Of a stretch of 64,000 nt of DNA, positions 43,942 through 52,990 are shown in pieces (position 1 is the first letter of the stretch; each line of letters opens with the position of its first letter). The stretch spans positions 1 to 64,000 of the forward strand of contig NZ_JAFKHE010000030.1 of NCBI RefSeq assembly GCF_017307495.1, read 5' to 3'. The notes beneath the pieces are model-generated. The model saw only the letters and a program-made list of their open reading frames with translations. It was not told the DNA's origin and did no database searches. The DNA is from Devosia sp. GTDB lineage: Bacteria; Pseudomonadota; Alphaproteobacteria; Rhizobiales; Devosiaceae. The position numbers were made by a program, and so were the translations under genes.

Positions 43942-44184
43942 TTAGGCGTACTTGCCCGGCCGAATCGTCGGCGCTGCCGGCGGCTCGGGTGGCAGGCCCA
44001 GCTTGTGCCGCAGCTTTGCGAGCGCCAGGCGCTGCATCTGGGCGGGGCCGAGTTGCAGCGGACAGATCACGACGATCTCGGTGCCGGACGCCTCGTCGAT
44101 GGCGGCGACGCGCATCTGCTGGCCGAGTTGGGTGAATTCGAACAGAACGCGGCCGGGCGGACTGTTGCCGTCACCCCCGGCCAT
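43942..44184 (-). CDS. Small DUF6898-like protein
   Basis: An 80-residue protein (MAGGDGNSPPGRVLFEFTQL to the C-terminal IRPGKYA) resembling a small alphaproteobacterial family of unknown function, which I recall as DUF6898. The core (QMRVAAIDEASGTEIVVICP) is predicted beta-rich, followed by a helix (MQRLALAKLRHKLG). The ATG at 44184 lies 4 bp after the L,D-transpeptidase stop, so the two are probably co-transcribed. No signal peptide. Confidence 0.75.
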   Translation of the reverse strand: MAGGDGNSPPGRVLFEFTQLGQQMRVAAIDEASGTEIVVICPLQLGPAQMQRLALAKLRHKLGLPPEPPAAPTIRPGKYA

Positions 44185-44188
44185 CGGT

Positions 44189-45457
44189 TCAGCCCTCGGA
44201 GAAGTTGACGATGCCCGCGGCGTCGAACTGGTAGACGTCGTCGCGGAAGCTGACCGTGCCCTGGCGATTGGCCCAAGCCGTGATGTAGGTGGTGTGGATC
44301 GGCACCTGCACGTCCAGCTTGACGTCTTCGCGCAGCCCACCTTCAAAGGCCGCCTGCACGGTCGGCACGTCCCAGCCGCCATTGTCGCGCAGGAGCCAGG
44401 CCGCCAGCGTGTCGATGTTCTCGCAGCGCATGCAGCCGGACGAGTGGAAGCGGGCATTCTCGCCGAACAACGCCTTCTGCGGCGTGTCGTGCATGTACAC
44501 GTCGTACTTGTTGTAGAAGTCGATCTTGCAGTGACCCATCGAGTTTTCACCGCCCGGGTCCTGCCGGAATGTGTACTTCACGGCGTCCTTGGTCGACCAG
44601 TCGATCTGCGTCGGCTGGATTTCGTTGCCGTTGCCGTCGAAGATGCGGATGCGGAATTTGGTCAGGTAGTCCGGATCCTCGTTCATGTAACGGATCAGGT
44701 CCTTCTCGATGATGCTCTTGGGCACCGTCCAGTAGGGATTGAACTTCACCTGGAAGATCTTGGAATTGAGGATCGGCGTGGCGCGATCGACCTTGCCGAC
44801 CACCGCGGTGTGGCGCTGTACCACCTGGGCGCCCTCGACAGCCTCGATGGTGGCGGCCGGAATATTCACTGCAACATAGCGGTCGCTGAGCGCCGAGGCC
44901 CACTGGTCGATTCGCTGCGCATTGAGCTTGAGCTGGTTGAGTCGATAGTCGGCCGGCACCGACAGCGCGTAGAACGTCGCTTCATCGACCTTGCCGTTGA
45001 TGACCAGGCCGTGACGTGCCTGGAACAGGCGCACGCCGGCGTCGAGCTTGGCGTCGAATTCGTCGTCCACGCGCTTCTCGAGCGTCATGTCCCCGTTGAT
45101 CATCAGCCGGCGCTTGAGCAGCGCGGCAGCGCGGCGCGAATCGCCGAGCTTGAGGCCGAAGGTTTCGCGGCCCGGCGGGTCCCAGGTGCCGTTCGCCTGG
45201 ATGAACGCCTCGTAGTTCTGGATGGCGAGCTGCAGGTTGTACGAGGTGTCGTAGCTGAGAATCGGCTCGATGGTGTCGACCAGGCTCTTGGCCGTCGAGG
45301 TATTGCCCTCGACGTCGATCTTCTTGAGTGCCTGGTTCTTGCCGAACATGTTCCAGAAGTCGTCTTCCGACTCCTCGGCGCGAACGATCGCCGGCATGGC
45401 CAGCGCGGCGCCCAAGGTGCCCATGGAAGTCAGCAGGTTACGTCTCGTCAGCCGCAT
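44189..45457 (-). CDS. L,D-transpeptidase (YkuD catalytic domain), Tat-exported
   Basis: A 422-residue periplasmic enzyme that forms 3-3 peptidoglycan cross-links or attaches outer-membrane proteins. The N-terminus has a Tat motif (TRRNLL, residues 4-9) and an AIVRA cleavage site near residue 27. A peptidoglycan-binding-like region (DAGVRLFQARHGLVINGKVD) precedes the YkuD domain with MHDTPQKALF and the catalytic cysteine in HSSGCMRCEN. Domain order matches YcbB/LdtD-type enzymes. ldtR lies just upstream on the same strand, so this is the probable equivalent of ldtP, its target in Liberibacter and Sinorhizobium. Confidence 0.9.
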   Translation of the reverse strand: MRLTRRNLLTSMGTLGAALAMPAIVRAEESEDDFWNMFGKNQALKKIDVEGNTSTAKSLVDTIEPILSYDTSYNLQLAIQNYEAFIQANGTWDPPGRETFGLKLGDSRRAAALLKRRLMINGDMTLEKRVDDEFDAKLDAGVRLFQARHGLVINGKVDEATFYALSVPADYRLNQLKLNAQRIDQWASALSDRYVAVNIPAATIEAVEGAQVVQRHTAVVGKVDRATPILNSKIFQVKFNPYWTVPKSIIEKDLIRYMNEDPDYLTKFRIRIFDGNGNEIQPTQIDWSTKDAVKYTFRQDPGGENSMGHCKIDFYNKYDVYMHDTPQKALFGENARFHSSGCMRCENIDTLAAWLLRDNGGWDVPTVQAAFEGGLREDVKLDVQVPIHTTYITAWANRQGTVSFRDDVYQFDAAGIVNFSEG

Positions 45458-45642
45458 CAAGTCACCAGCAGTCGTCTTGGTCCCGGAGCGCCCCTCTTAG
45501 CATCAGCCCGACATGCCACCAACGCGTGCCAAGCAGCTGTGAACCGGCTGCCGGTAGGACGTTCGCACTCATGGGGCTTGCAAGGACCGAGGAGCCACCC
45601 TGCAATTGCTTCGATCCATACCTGAGTTTTGGGCATAAATAA

Positions 45643-45668
45643 GAAACGCCGGCTTGCAGCCGGCGTTT
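45643..45668 (-). terminator. Rho-independent terminator after ldtR
   Basis: On the minus strand, AACGCCGGC / GCCGGCGTT with a short TGCAA loop is followed by TCTTATTT. It lies 39 bp after the ldtR stop and separates it from the L,D-transpeptidase gene. Confidence 0.85.
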
Positions 45669-45706
45669 GCTGGACCCGATGTGGCGCAGTTGCCACAGTC
45701 TGGTGG

Positions 45707-46216
45707 TCAGAGCTTGTAGAGGATCTGGTCGACCCAGAAGCGCTCGAGGCGGCCCAGCGCCTTGTTGAGGCCTTCGAAGGCCTCGTTGTTGAGGCCGCCG
45801 ACCTTGTCGATCGACTTGAGGTGGCGATCGTAGAGCTCGTCGATCACCTCGGCCACTTCCTCGCCTTTCGGCGTCAGCCGGATGCGGACCGAGCGGCGGT
45901 CGGAGCGCGACCGCTCCTGGAAGATGTAGCCGGTCTCGACCAGCTTCTTGAGATTGTACGAGACGTTGGAGCCGAGGTAGTAGCCTCGCGAACGCAGCTC
46001 GCCGGCGGTCATCTCCGCATCGCCGATGTTGAACATCAGCAGTGCCTGCACCGGGTTGATGTCGTCCCAGCCCATGCGGTCGAACTCGTCCTTGATGAGA
46101 TCGAGCAGTCGACGATGCAGCCGTTCGACCCGGCTGACGGCCTCGAGATAGAGCGGCTTCAGCCCCTGGGCTTCTTCCGGAACCATTGCCTCTGCAGCGT
46201 TGGATTTGATTGCCAT
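45707..46216 (-). CDS. ldtR: MarR-family regulator LdtR
   Basis: A 169-residue winged helix-turn-helix protein (DDINPVQALLMFNIGDAEM, LRSRGYYLGSNVSYNLKKL, SRSDRRSVRIRLTPKGEEV). The sequence and its position beside an L,D-transpeptidase match LdtR, which in Candidatus Liberibacter asiaticus and Sinorhizobium meliloti controls a transpeptidase gene and osmotic tolerance. It has its own terminator, so the transpeptidase is probably driven from the 249-bp gap. The upstream AT-rich palindromic region may be its own operator. Confidence 0.9.
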   Translation of the reverse strand: MAIKSNAAEAMVPEEAQGLKPLYLEAVSRVERLHRRLLDLIKDEFDRMGWDDINPVQALLMFNIGDAEMTAGELRSRGYYLGSNVSYNLKKLVETGYIFQERSRSDRRSVRIRLTPKGEEVAEVIDELYDRHLKSIDKVGGLNNEAFEGLNKALGRLERFWVDQILYKL

Positions 46217-46287
46217 TTGTGCCTCACTGTCTATCGTCTTGCGCGATTTCTTCGCGTCTCATGGGGCCCAAGCTACGGGGCTCCAAA

Positions 46288-46324
46288 TAAGATGGCCTTA
46301 AGCCGTAGACTTAAAACTATCTTA
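46288..46324. promoter_or_regulatory. AT-rich inverted repeat upstream of ldtR, candidate operator
   Basis: TAAGAT (46288-46293) and ATCTTA (46319-46324) form inverted arms around two TTAA boxes (46298-46301 and 46311-46314). The stretch lies 72-108 nt upstream of ldtR between it and the DUF6163-like gene, in an unusually AT-rich patch for this genome. MarR proteins bind such palindromes; autoregulation is inferred. Confidence 0.4.
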
Positions 46325-46404
46325 CGGAAAAAGTTGAGGAATTTGGCTTTACGAAACGTAACCTCAGGTCAGACAATTGTAACCTGAACGCTTCGTTTAT
46401 GCGG

Positions 46405-46791
46405 TCAGTCCTGGGCCGACCGGCGCATCCGGAAGTTGAGGAAGAACAGCACGCCGAGGCTGCCCACGAGCAGCAGGCGAATGGCGAAGCCGACCGCCTC
46501 CATCTGCACCTCGCGCACACCCGCGAGGTAGAGGGCGAGTTCAATCAGCGTAGCCCCGGCGAGCAGCACTGCGCCCCAGTTGGCCCGGATCCACAGGCCC
46601 ACCGCGGCGAAGAGCCGGGCGATGCAGAACACGGCGAGATAGGAGAAGCCGATGGGCCCCAGCTGGGTCAGCGGGCTTTGCGCCCCGGTCGATACGCCGA
46701 GCAGGCGCGACGCATCGGCGAGACCGAGCAGCAACGCGATGATCGCAATGATGCGCAGGTATCGCCCGGCCAGTTCGCTCTTGAAGTCCAT
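46405..46791 (-). CDS. Small membrane protein, DUF6163-like
   Basis: A 128-residue inner-membrane protein with four predicted helices (RIIAIIALLLGLADAS, IGFSYLAVFCIARLFAAVGLW, AVLLAGATLIELALYLAG, FAIRLLLVGSLGVLFFL). It resembles a rhizobial membrane family of unknown function that I recall as DUF6163, often found beside ldtR. It lies upstream of ldtR on the same strand with a 188-bp gap and is divergent from hemB. Confidence 0.75.
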   Translation of the reverse strand: MDFKSELAGRYLRIIAIIALLLGLADASRLLGVSTGAQSPLTQLGPIGFSYLAVFCIARLFAAVGLWIRANWGAVLLAGATLIELALYLAGVREVQMEAVGFAIRLLLVGSLGVLFFLNFRMRRSAQD

Positions 46792-46887
46792 GGGCTTGGA
46801 TAACCCGTATGCCCGGATGCGACAAGCGTGAGCCTTGGCGCAGTTGCTTGCAGCCTGCTAGAAGCGCGCCGACCAACGGAGCAGACC

Positions 46888-47904
46888 ATGAGCAGCACCT
46901 GGCCCAAGCACGACATGAGCTTCCTCGGCGGGCGCCGCCAGCGACGGCTGCGGCGCACCGAATGGATGCGCAACATGGTGCGGGAGACCGTGCTGACCCC
47001 GCATGACCTCATCCTGCCCATCTTCGTCGAAGCGGGGAGCAACACCCGCAGCCAGATCAAGACGATGCCCGGCGTCGAACGCGTGAGCGTCGACCTCGCG
47101 GTCGAGGTGGCGCGCGCCGCGGCGGCCGAGGGCATCCCGGCGCTGGCGATCTTTCCCAATACCGAGGACGAACGCCGCAACGAGAACGGCACCGAGGCCT
47201 TCAACCCCGACAACCTCACCGCCCGGACGCTGGGCGCCATCAAGGACAAGGTCCCCGAAATCGGGCTCATCACCGACGTGGCGCTCGACGAGTATTCGTC
47301 CGACGGCCAGGACGGGCTGGTCCGCGACGGTGAAATCCTCAATGACGAGACCGTCGACGTGATGGTCAAGGCCGCGCTCATGCAGGCGCGGGCAGGGGCC
47401 GACATCATCGCTCCCTCCGACATGTTGGACGGCCGGGTCGCCGCCATCCGCGCCGCGCTCGACGACGAAGGCTTCGGCGAGGTCGCGATCATGAGCTACT
47501 CGGCCAAGTTCGCCTCGGCCTTCTACGGCCCGTTCCGCGAAGCCGTGGGCTCCGGCAGCCGCCTCAAGGGCGACAAGCGCACCTACCAGCTCGACTATGC
47601 CAATACCGACGAGGCGATGCGCGAGGTCGAGCAGGACATCGCCGAGGGCGCCGACATGGTGATGGTGAAGCCCGGCATGCCCTATCTCGACATCGTCCGC
47701 CGCGTCCGCGACGAGTTCGACGTGCCGGTGTTCGCCTACCAGGTGAGCGGCGAATACGCGATGCTGAAGCTCGCCGGGCAGGCCGGTGCCATCAACGGCG
47801 AAGCCGCGATGATGGAGAGCCTGATGGCCTTCAAGCGCGCCGGCTGCGATGGCGTGCTGACCTACTTCGCGCTCGAGGCTGCACGCAAGCTGAACGGACA
47901 CTGA
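46888..47904 (+). CDS. hemB: Delta-aminolevulinic acid dehydratase (porphobilinogen synthase)
   Basis: A 338-residue heme-pathway enzyme that condenses two 5-aminolevulinates to porphobilinogen. The Schiff-base lysines are in MSYSAKFASAFYGPFR and MVKPGMPYLD. The metal region reads DVALDEYSSDGQDG, aspartate-rich without the zinc cysteines, as in magnesium-dependent alphaproteobacterial enzymes. The ATG at 46888 gives the family start (MSSTWPKHDMSFLGGRRQRR); GGAGCAG precedes it. Confidence 0.95.
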   Translation: MSSTWPKHDMSFLGGRRQRRLRRTEWMRNMVRETVLTPHDLILPIFVEAGSNTRSQIKTMPGVERVSVDLAVEVARAAAAEGIPALAIFPNTEDERRNENGTEAFNPDNLTARTLGAIKDKVPEIGLITDVALDEYSSDGQDGLVRDGEILNDETVDVMVKAALMQARAGADIIAPSDMLDGRVAAIRAALDDEGFGEVAIMSYSAKFASAFYGPFREAVGSGSRLKGDKRTYQLDYANTDEAMREVEQDIAEGADMVMVKPGMPYLDIVRRVRDEFDVPVFAYQVSGEYAMLKLAGQAGAINGEAAMMESLMAFKRAGCDGVLTYFALEAARKLNGH

Positions 47905-47975
47905 CGTATTTTCGGCGCACTACTTGCGTGGGGATGCAGGGTCCCCATCTTTCCCTCATGACTGAGGGCCAGGCC

Positions 47976-48467
47976 ATGAGCGACCACCTTCCCGATCCAT
48001 CCACCGCACCCGAGCTGTTCGAGGGCGTGCTGCTGCGCCGCGCGTTTGCCTGGCTGATCGACTGCGTGATCATCGGCGGCATCACTGTGGCCACGCTGCT
48101 CGTCGGGCTGGTGTTCGGCGTCGTGACGCTTGGGCTGGGGCTGCTCGCCCTGCCGATCATCATCCCGGTCGCGATCCTCGGCTACTACGCCGCCACCCTC
48201 GGCTCGCCGATGCGCGCCACCGTCGGCATGCAGGCCATGGACATCGTGCTGACTCCGGTCCGGGGCCGGCCGCTCGACGGCTGGGCCATCCTCGTGCATC
48301 CGCTGCTGTTCTGGCTGACGGTCTGGATCAGTTGGCCGGTCTCGATCCTGTTCGCGCTGTTCACCCCGCGCCAGCAGATGATCCACGACCTGATCGTCGG
48401 CACCCTGATGTTGCGCCGTTCCCCCATGCAGCGGTTCTGGCGCTCGAGCGGCATGCCTTCCGTCTGA
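47976..48467 (+). CDS. RDD-family membrane protein
   Basis: A 163-residue inner-membrane protein with the RDD signature arginine and aspartates (LLRRAFAWLIDCVIIGGI) and three to four predicted helices. A late HDLIVGTLMLRR motif is typical. RDD proteins have been linked to ion exchange, but the substrate is unknown. I chose the ATG at 47976 (MSDHLPDP), 7 nt after GAGGG; starts at 47928, 47934 and 47958 are in frame. It follows hemB and precedes bpt on the same strand. Confidence 0.85.
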   Translation: MSDHLPDPSTAPELFEGVLLRRAFAWLIDCVIIGGITVATLLVGLVFGVVTLGLGLLALPIIIPVAILGYYAATLGSPMRATVGMQAMDIVLTPVRGRPLDGWAILVHPLLFWLTVWISWPVSILFALFTPRQQMIHDLIVGTLMLRRSPMQRFWRSSGMPSV

Positions 48468-48547
48468 CGCTGCGGTCCTGCGACCGGGCGGCCATTGCCG
48501 AGGGGAGTCGACCCGACTAGACTGCCCGGGTCGCCCGCAGGCCTTCA

Positions 48548-49276
48548 ATGACCGATCAGACGCCCGAGAACACCCAGCTCTTCCTTACGGCGGCCATGCC
48601 TTGCCCGTATCTGCCGGGCCGTCAGGAGCGCAAGCTCTTCACCCACCTCACCGGCCGCCGCGCCGCGTCGCTGCATCACCTGCTCAGCGATAACGGCTTC
48701 CGGCGCAGCCAGAACCTGATCTACCGCCCCGCCTGCGATGGTTGTTCCGCCTGCCAGTCGGTGCGCATCGTGGCGCAGGAATTCGTGCCGACCAAGCGCT
48801 ACCGCCGCGTGCTGCGCATCAATTCCGACATCGCCGTGGAGGTCTGCCAGCCGCGCGCCACGGCCGAGCAGTTCGCCCTGTTCAAGCGCTATCTCGAGTC
48901 GCGCCACGCCGGCGGCGGCATGACCCAGATGAGCTTCGTCGACTACGAATACATGGTCGAGGACACCCCCGTGCAGACCGTGGTCGTCGAATATCGGCTC
49001 GCGACGCATCCGGGCCGCCCGCTGGTCGCGGTAGCGCTGACCGATGTCATGCCGGACGGGCTGTCGATGGTCTACAGCTTCTACGCCCCCGACCTCGAAA
49101 AGCGCGGTCTCGGGAACCTCCTGATCCTTGACCACATCCAGCAGGTGCGGCTCGCCGGGCTCGCCTATGTCTACCTCGGCTACTGGGTGAAGGACTCCCC
49201 CAAGATGGCCTACAAGGGCCGCTTCCACCCCCTCGAAGTGCAGCGCGGCCCGCTGGGATGGCGTCGGCTGGAGTAG
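48548..49276 (+). CDS. bpt: Aspartate/glutamate leucyltransferase (N-end rule)
   Basis: A 242-residue aminoacyl-tRNA-protein transferase that adds leucine to proteins with N-terminal Asp or Glu, marking them for ClpS/ClpAP degradation. Two ATE domains are visible: the cysteine-containing N-terminal part (AMPCPYLPGRQERKLFTHL, CDGCSACQSVRI) and the GNAT-like C-terminal part (SFYAPDLEKRGLGNLLILDH, YLGYWVKDSPKMAYKGRF). It follows the RDD gene and is convergent with parC across a palindromic repeat. Confidence 0.93.
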   Translation: MTDQTPENTQLFLTAAMPCPYLPGRQERKLFTHLTGRRAASLHHLLSDNGFRRSQNLIYRPACDGCSACQSVRIVAQEFVPTKRYRRVLRINSDIAVEVCQPRATAEQFALFKRYLESRHAGGGMTQMSFVDYEYMVEDTPVQTVVVEYRLATHPGRPLVAVALTDVMPDGLSMVYSFYAPDLEKRGLGNLLILDHIQQVRLAGLAYVYLGYWVKDSPKMAYKGRFHPLEVQRGPLGWRRLE

Positions 49277-49312
49277 GGGGACCGCTCCACGCTCCGCTCG
49301 GAACGGGCGAGA

Positions 49313-49445
49313 CCCTCATCCGCCCTTCTGGCACCTTCTCCTTCAAGCGGAGCATGACCGTCGAACCGCCGGCACAACGCTCGGAGCCGGGCACCTCTAC
49401 CTTCTCCCCTTGAGGGAGAAGGTGGCGCGCAGCGCCGGATGAGGG
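49313..49445. repeat. Intergenic palindromic repeat, family 1 (copy D)
   Basis: Inverted ends CCCTCATCCG (49313-49322) and CGGATGAGGG (49436-49445) bound an element with an internal CTTCTCCCCTTGAGGGAGAAG hairpin and a degenerate second hairpin. It lies between convergent bpt and parC and may contribute to termination of either gene. Confidence 0.75.
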
Positions 49446-49500
49446 GTTCGCGATGCAAAGCATCGCCGCTCGAGCGAAGCGAGGGCGTGTCCGCGCTCAC

Positions 49501-51777
49501 CTACCCCGTGAACCGATTGTTCCGCGGGAACCCCGTCGGCGGTTGCCGTCCCGCGTCGGCCCTGTTGCCGAGCCACTCGCCCAACTCCGCCATCGTCTTG
49601 GTGTAAGTCCGCCCCGACGAATCCGTCCAGGTCAGCCCCGTGGCCGACGGGAAGGTCTTGAGGTCGCTGAGCCCGCCGTCCTTGTACTTCTGCAGGCGCA
49701 CGCCCTTGCCGCGCGACATCTCGGGCAGTTGCTCGAGCGGGAACACCACCATCTTGCGGTTGTCGCCCACCACCGCGACCATCTCCCCATCCACAGGAAC
49801 GATAAGCCTGGCTTCTTCGGTGCCGCTTACGTTGAGCACCTGCTTGCCCTTGCGGGTGTTGGCGATCAGTTCGTCCTCGGCCACCACGAACCCGTCACCC
49901 TTGCGTGACGCGATGACGCGCTTGCGGCCGGGGCGATAGACGAACAGGTCGACCAGGTCCTGGCCTTCCTCGATATCGACCATCAGCCGCACCGGCTCGC
50001 CCTGGCTGCGTCCGCCCGGGAGGCGGTCGCCGGCGAGGGTGAACACCTTGCCGCCGGTCGAGAGCAGCAGCAGCTTGTCCGTCGTCTGGGCATGGATGAA
50101 CAGCTTCAGCCGGTCGCCGGTCTTGAAGCCCTTCTCGTCGATATCGGTGGTGTGCCCCTTCATCGAGCGGATCCAGCCCTTTTCGGAGAGGATCACCGTG
50201 ATCGGCTCGCGCTCGATCATCTGGGTCGCGACTTCGTCGTGGTCGATCTCGGTCGCCTCGGAGAACGATGTCCTGCGGCGCCAAAGCTTGTGGGGGGTGA
50301 CGCCGTCCTTCTCGAACTTCGGATAGGCCTTCTTCAGTTCGCCGATCTGCGTGGCGATCTCGCCCCACTGCCGGCGTTCGGAGGCGACCAGCCCGTTGAG
50401 GTGGGCCTGCTCCTCGGTGAGTGTCTTGTGCTCGGTGCGCAGCTCGATCTCCTCGAGCTTGCGCAGCGACCTCAGCCGCATGTTGAGGATGGCTTCGGCC
50501 TGGTTGTCCGTCAGGTTGAACGTCGCCATCAGCGAGGCCTTGGCGTCGTCCTCCTCGCGGATGATGCGGATGACTTCGTCGAGGTTGAGGTAGGCGATGA
50601 TGTAGCCGTCGAGCACCTCAAGCCGGCGCGCGATCTGGGCCAGCCGGTGGTTGGCGCGGCGGACAAGCACGTCCTTGCGATGCTCGAGCCAGGCGACGAT
50701 CGCTTCCTTGAGGCTCATCACGCGGGGTACGACGCCCCGGTCGAGGACGTTCATGTTGAGGCTGATGCGCTGCTCGAGGTCACTGAGCTTGAACAGCTGC
50801 TCCATCAGGATGTTCGGGTCGACGGTGCCGGCGCGCGGCTCGATGACGAGGCGGATGTCGTCGGCGCTCTCGTCGCGGATGTCCTTGAGCAGCGGCAGCT
50901 TCTTGCTGAGCAGCAACTCGGCGATCTTCTCGACCAGCTTCGACTTCTGCACCCCGTACGGGATCTCGGTGACGACGATCTGGTAGACGCCGCGGCCCTT
51001 GTCCTCGCGCACCCAGCGGGCGCGCAGGCGGAAGGAGCCACGGCCGGTCTCGTAGGAATTCTGGATCGAGGCCGCGCTCTCGACGAGGATGCCGCCGGTG
51101 GGGAAGTCGGGTCCCGGGATGTAGTGCATCAGGTCTGCGGTGGTCGTCGCGTCGCGCCCGTTGTTGATGAGATGCAGGGCCGCATCGCAGATCTCCGCCA
51201 CATTGTGCGGCGGGATCGAGGTCGCCATGCCCACGGCGATGCCCTGCGAGCCATTGGCGAGCAGGTTTGGGAAATTGGCCGGGACGACGACCGGCTCTTC
51301 GCCGGAGCCGTCATAGGTCGGCTTGAAGTCGACCGCGTCCTCGGTGATGCCCTCCATGAGGCGCATGGCGACGTCGGTCATGCGCGTCTCGGTGTAGCGC
51401 ATCGCCGCTGCACCATCGCCATCGATGTTGCCGAAATTGCCCTGGCCGTCGGCCAGCGGGTAACGCATCGAAAAATCCTGCGCGAGGCGCACGAGGGCGT
51501 CGTAGATCGACTGGTCGCCGTGCGGATGGAACGAACCCATTACGTCGCCGACCACCTTGGCTGACTTCTTGTAGGCGCCATCCGGATCGAGCCGGAGCAG
51601 GCGCATGCCGTGCAGAATCCGGCGGTGCACCGGCTTCAGCCCGTCGCGGGCATCGGGCAGGGCGCGCTGCGTGATGGTCGACAGGGCATAGGAGAGATAG
51701 CGCTCTTCCAGCGCGTGGCGCAGGTCGACGACTTCGTTGTTCTCGCCATCGGCAGGCAGGGTCTTGTCGTCGCTCAT
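49501..51777 (-). CDS. parC: DNA topoisomerase IV subunit A
   Basis: A 758-residue type IIA topoisomerase subunit that decatenates daughter chromosomes with ParE. The catalytic tyrosine is Y128 (AMRYTETRM). The quinolone-determining region reads HPHGDQSIYDALV; residues equivalent to Escherichia coli S80 and E84 are Q89 and D93. Tower and coiled-coil regions and C-terminal beta-pinwheel repeats (around RSMKGHTTDIDEKGFKTGD) follow. It is divergent from sixA across 266 bp with no other gene. Confidence 0.95.
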   Translation of the reverse strand: MSDDKTLPADGENNEVVDLRHALEERYLSYALSTITQRALPDARDGLKPVHRRILHGMRLLRLDPDGAYKKSAKVVGDVMGSFHPHGDQSIYDALVRLAQDFSMRYPLADGQGNFGNIDGDGAAAMRYTETRMTDVAMRLMEGITEDAVDFKPTYDGSGEEPVVVPANFPNLLANGSQGIAVGMATSIPPHNVAEICDAALHLINNGRDATTTADLMHYIPGPDFPTGGILVESAASIQNSYETGRGSFRLRARWVREDKGRGVYQIVVTEIPYGVQKSKLVEKIAELLLSKKLPLLKDIRDESADDIRLVIEPRAGTVDPNILMEQLFKLSDLEQRISLNMNVLDRGVVPRVMSLKEAIVAWLEHRKDVLVRRANHRLAQIARRLEVLDGYIIAYLNLDEVIRIIREEDDAKASLMATFNLTDNQAEAILNMRLRSLRKLEEIELRTEHKTLTEEQAHLNGLVASERRQWGEIATQIGELKKAYPKFEKDGVTPHKLWRRRTSFSEATEIDHDEVATQMIEREPITVILSEKGWIRSMKGHTTDIDEKGFKTGDRLKLFIHAQTTDKLLLLSTGGKVFTLAGDRLPGGRSQGEPVRLMVDIEEGQDLVDLFVYRPGRKRVIASRKGDGFVVAEDELIANTRKGKQVLNVSGTEEARLIVPVDGEMVAVVGDNRKMVVFPLEQLPEMSRGKGVRLQKYKDGGLSDLKTFPSATGLTWTDSSGRTYTKTMAELGEWLGNRADAGRQPPTGFPRNNRFTG

Positions 51778-52043
51778 CAGTGGCTCAGGCTCATGCGAAT
51801 CATCCGGGCACTATAGCCCGGCTGTGGTCGCACGAGGGCAGACGGTCGATTTCCCGCCGGCGTCACATCGACACGAGGGAGCCTGCGTCAGCCGCTGCTG
51901 ACCCGGGCATCCCACCCCGGCGTCCCTCCAGCCTTGCGGAAGGCGTCACCGCCTGAGGCCTCCGCAGCATTCGCCGACGTGACGGTTCAGTCGGGCCGCC
52001 GATGGCTCTAGGATGAGGAGTTTCTCGTGACGGAGCGGTGCCC

Positions 52044-52523
52044 ATGCTGAGACTGATACTTGTCCGACACGCCAAATCGTCCTGGTCGGACCCTGGCCTC
52101 CCGGATTTCGACCGGCCGCTGGCACCGCGCGGTCGGCGCGCGGCCGCATGGCTTGGCGAGGCCCTGCACCGGCGCCACCTCGTCCCCTCGCTCATCCTCT
52201 GTTCACCCGCGGTACGGACCCGGGAGACACTGGTATTGTCCGGGATGAAGGGGGAGGTCCGTTTCGAGCCGGCGCTCTACGAGGACCGCGATCGTGACTA
52301 TCTCGAAATCTTGGGAAACCTGGACGGCGCGGCGTCGCCACTGGCCCTCGTCGGCCACAATTCAGCGATGGCGGTGACGACCGCGCGACTTACCGGCGGC
52401 GCGGCAGTCGGGGAGTTCTCCACGGCGGCCTTCGCGGTCATCGACGTTCCGGCGGAACGCTGGCAAGAGCTGCGTGCCGGGCAGGGGACGCTCGTCGAGT
52501 ACTGCGTCCCCCCGAAGGAGTAG
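52044..52523 (+). CDS. sixA: SixA-like phosphohistidine phosphatase
   Basis: A 159-residue histidine-phosphatase-superfamily enzyme. The catalytic RHA motif is LVRHAKSSWSDP at residues ~6-17, with CSPAVRTRETL and VGHNSAM later. SixA removes phosphate from histidines of HPt domains or PTS proteins. The ATG at 52044 lies 8 nt after GGAG; a GTG two codons upstream is less likely. It is monocistronic, convergent with the BA14K gene. Confidence 0.88.
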   Translation: MLRLILVRHAKSSWSDPGLPDFDRPLAPRGRRAAAWLGEALHRRHLVPSLILCSPAVRTRETLVLSGMKGEVRFEPALYEDRDRDYLEILGNLDGAASPLALVGHNSAMAVTTARLTGGAAVGEFSTAAFAVIDVPAERWQELRAGQGTLVEYCVPPKE

Positions 52524-52555
52524 CGCGTCAGCCAGCGTCGCCCTGGGGTGACGTG

Positions 52556-52990
52556 TCAGAGCATGCAGCGGTGGCGCATGCCGTCGTAGCCGACATACAT
52601 GTCGGTCTCGGCGTTGTACGACCGGTAGTGGGCCTCGCAGGCGGCGACATGGCTGTCGTAGCTGCTGTTGCCGCCGGAGTAGCCGCTATCGCGATTCATG
52701 CCCGAGAAGATCGCGGCGCCGATGGCAAAGCCGAACAGGCCAGCGGCCACGGAGCCGAGATTTGACCGGTTCCACAGGTACCAGTTGCGATAGTCGTTCT
52801 TGCCCCAGTGGTCGCGGTTGTGCTTCCAGTCATCGCAGCCCTTCCAGTTCGGATGGGCCATGCACTGCTGCGACACATAGCTCTGCTGCTGGCCTATACT
52901 GATGGAAACGCTGGCGGCATTCGCGGGTGCGGGGATGGTCATCAAGCCGGCGAGCATTGTCGCGACGGCGGCTGAAGCGATTTTGCGCAT
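52556..52990 (-). CDS. Secreted BA14K-family protein
   Basis: A 144-residue exported protein with a Sec signal peptide (cleavage near residue 25, PANA). The C-terminal ~30 residues (HVAACEAHYRSYNAETDMYV, ending RHRC) match the BA14K family, named for a Brucella immunoreactive lectin-like protein. A Cys-containing central part (QCMAHPNWKGCDDW) and a short glycine-rich hydrophobic segment (GLFGFAIGAAIFSG) may attach it to the membrane. Family function is unsettled. Confidence 0.85.
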   Translation of the reverse strand: MRKIASAAVATMLAGLMTIPAPANAASVSISIGQQQSYVSQQCMAHPNWKGCDDWKHNRDHWGKNDYRNWYLWNRSNLGSVAAGLFGFAIGAAIFSGMNRDSGYSGGNSSYDSHVAACEAHYRSYNAETDMYVGYDGMRHRCML

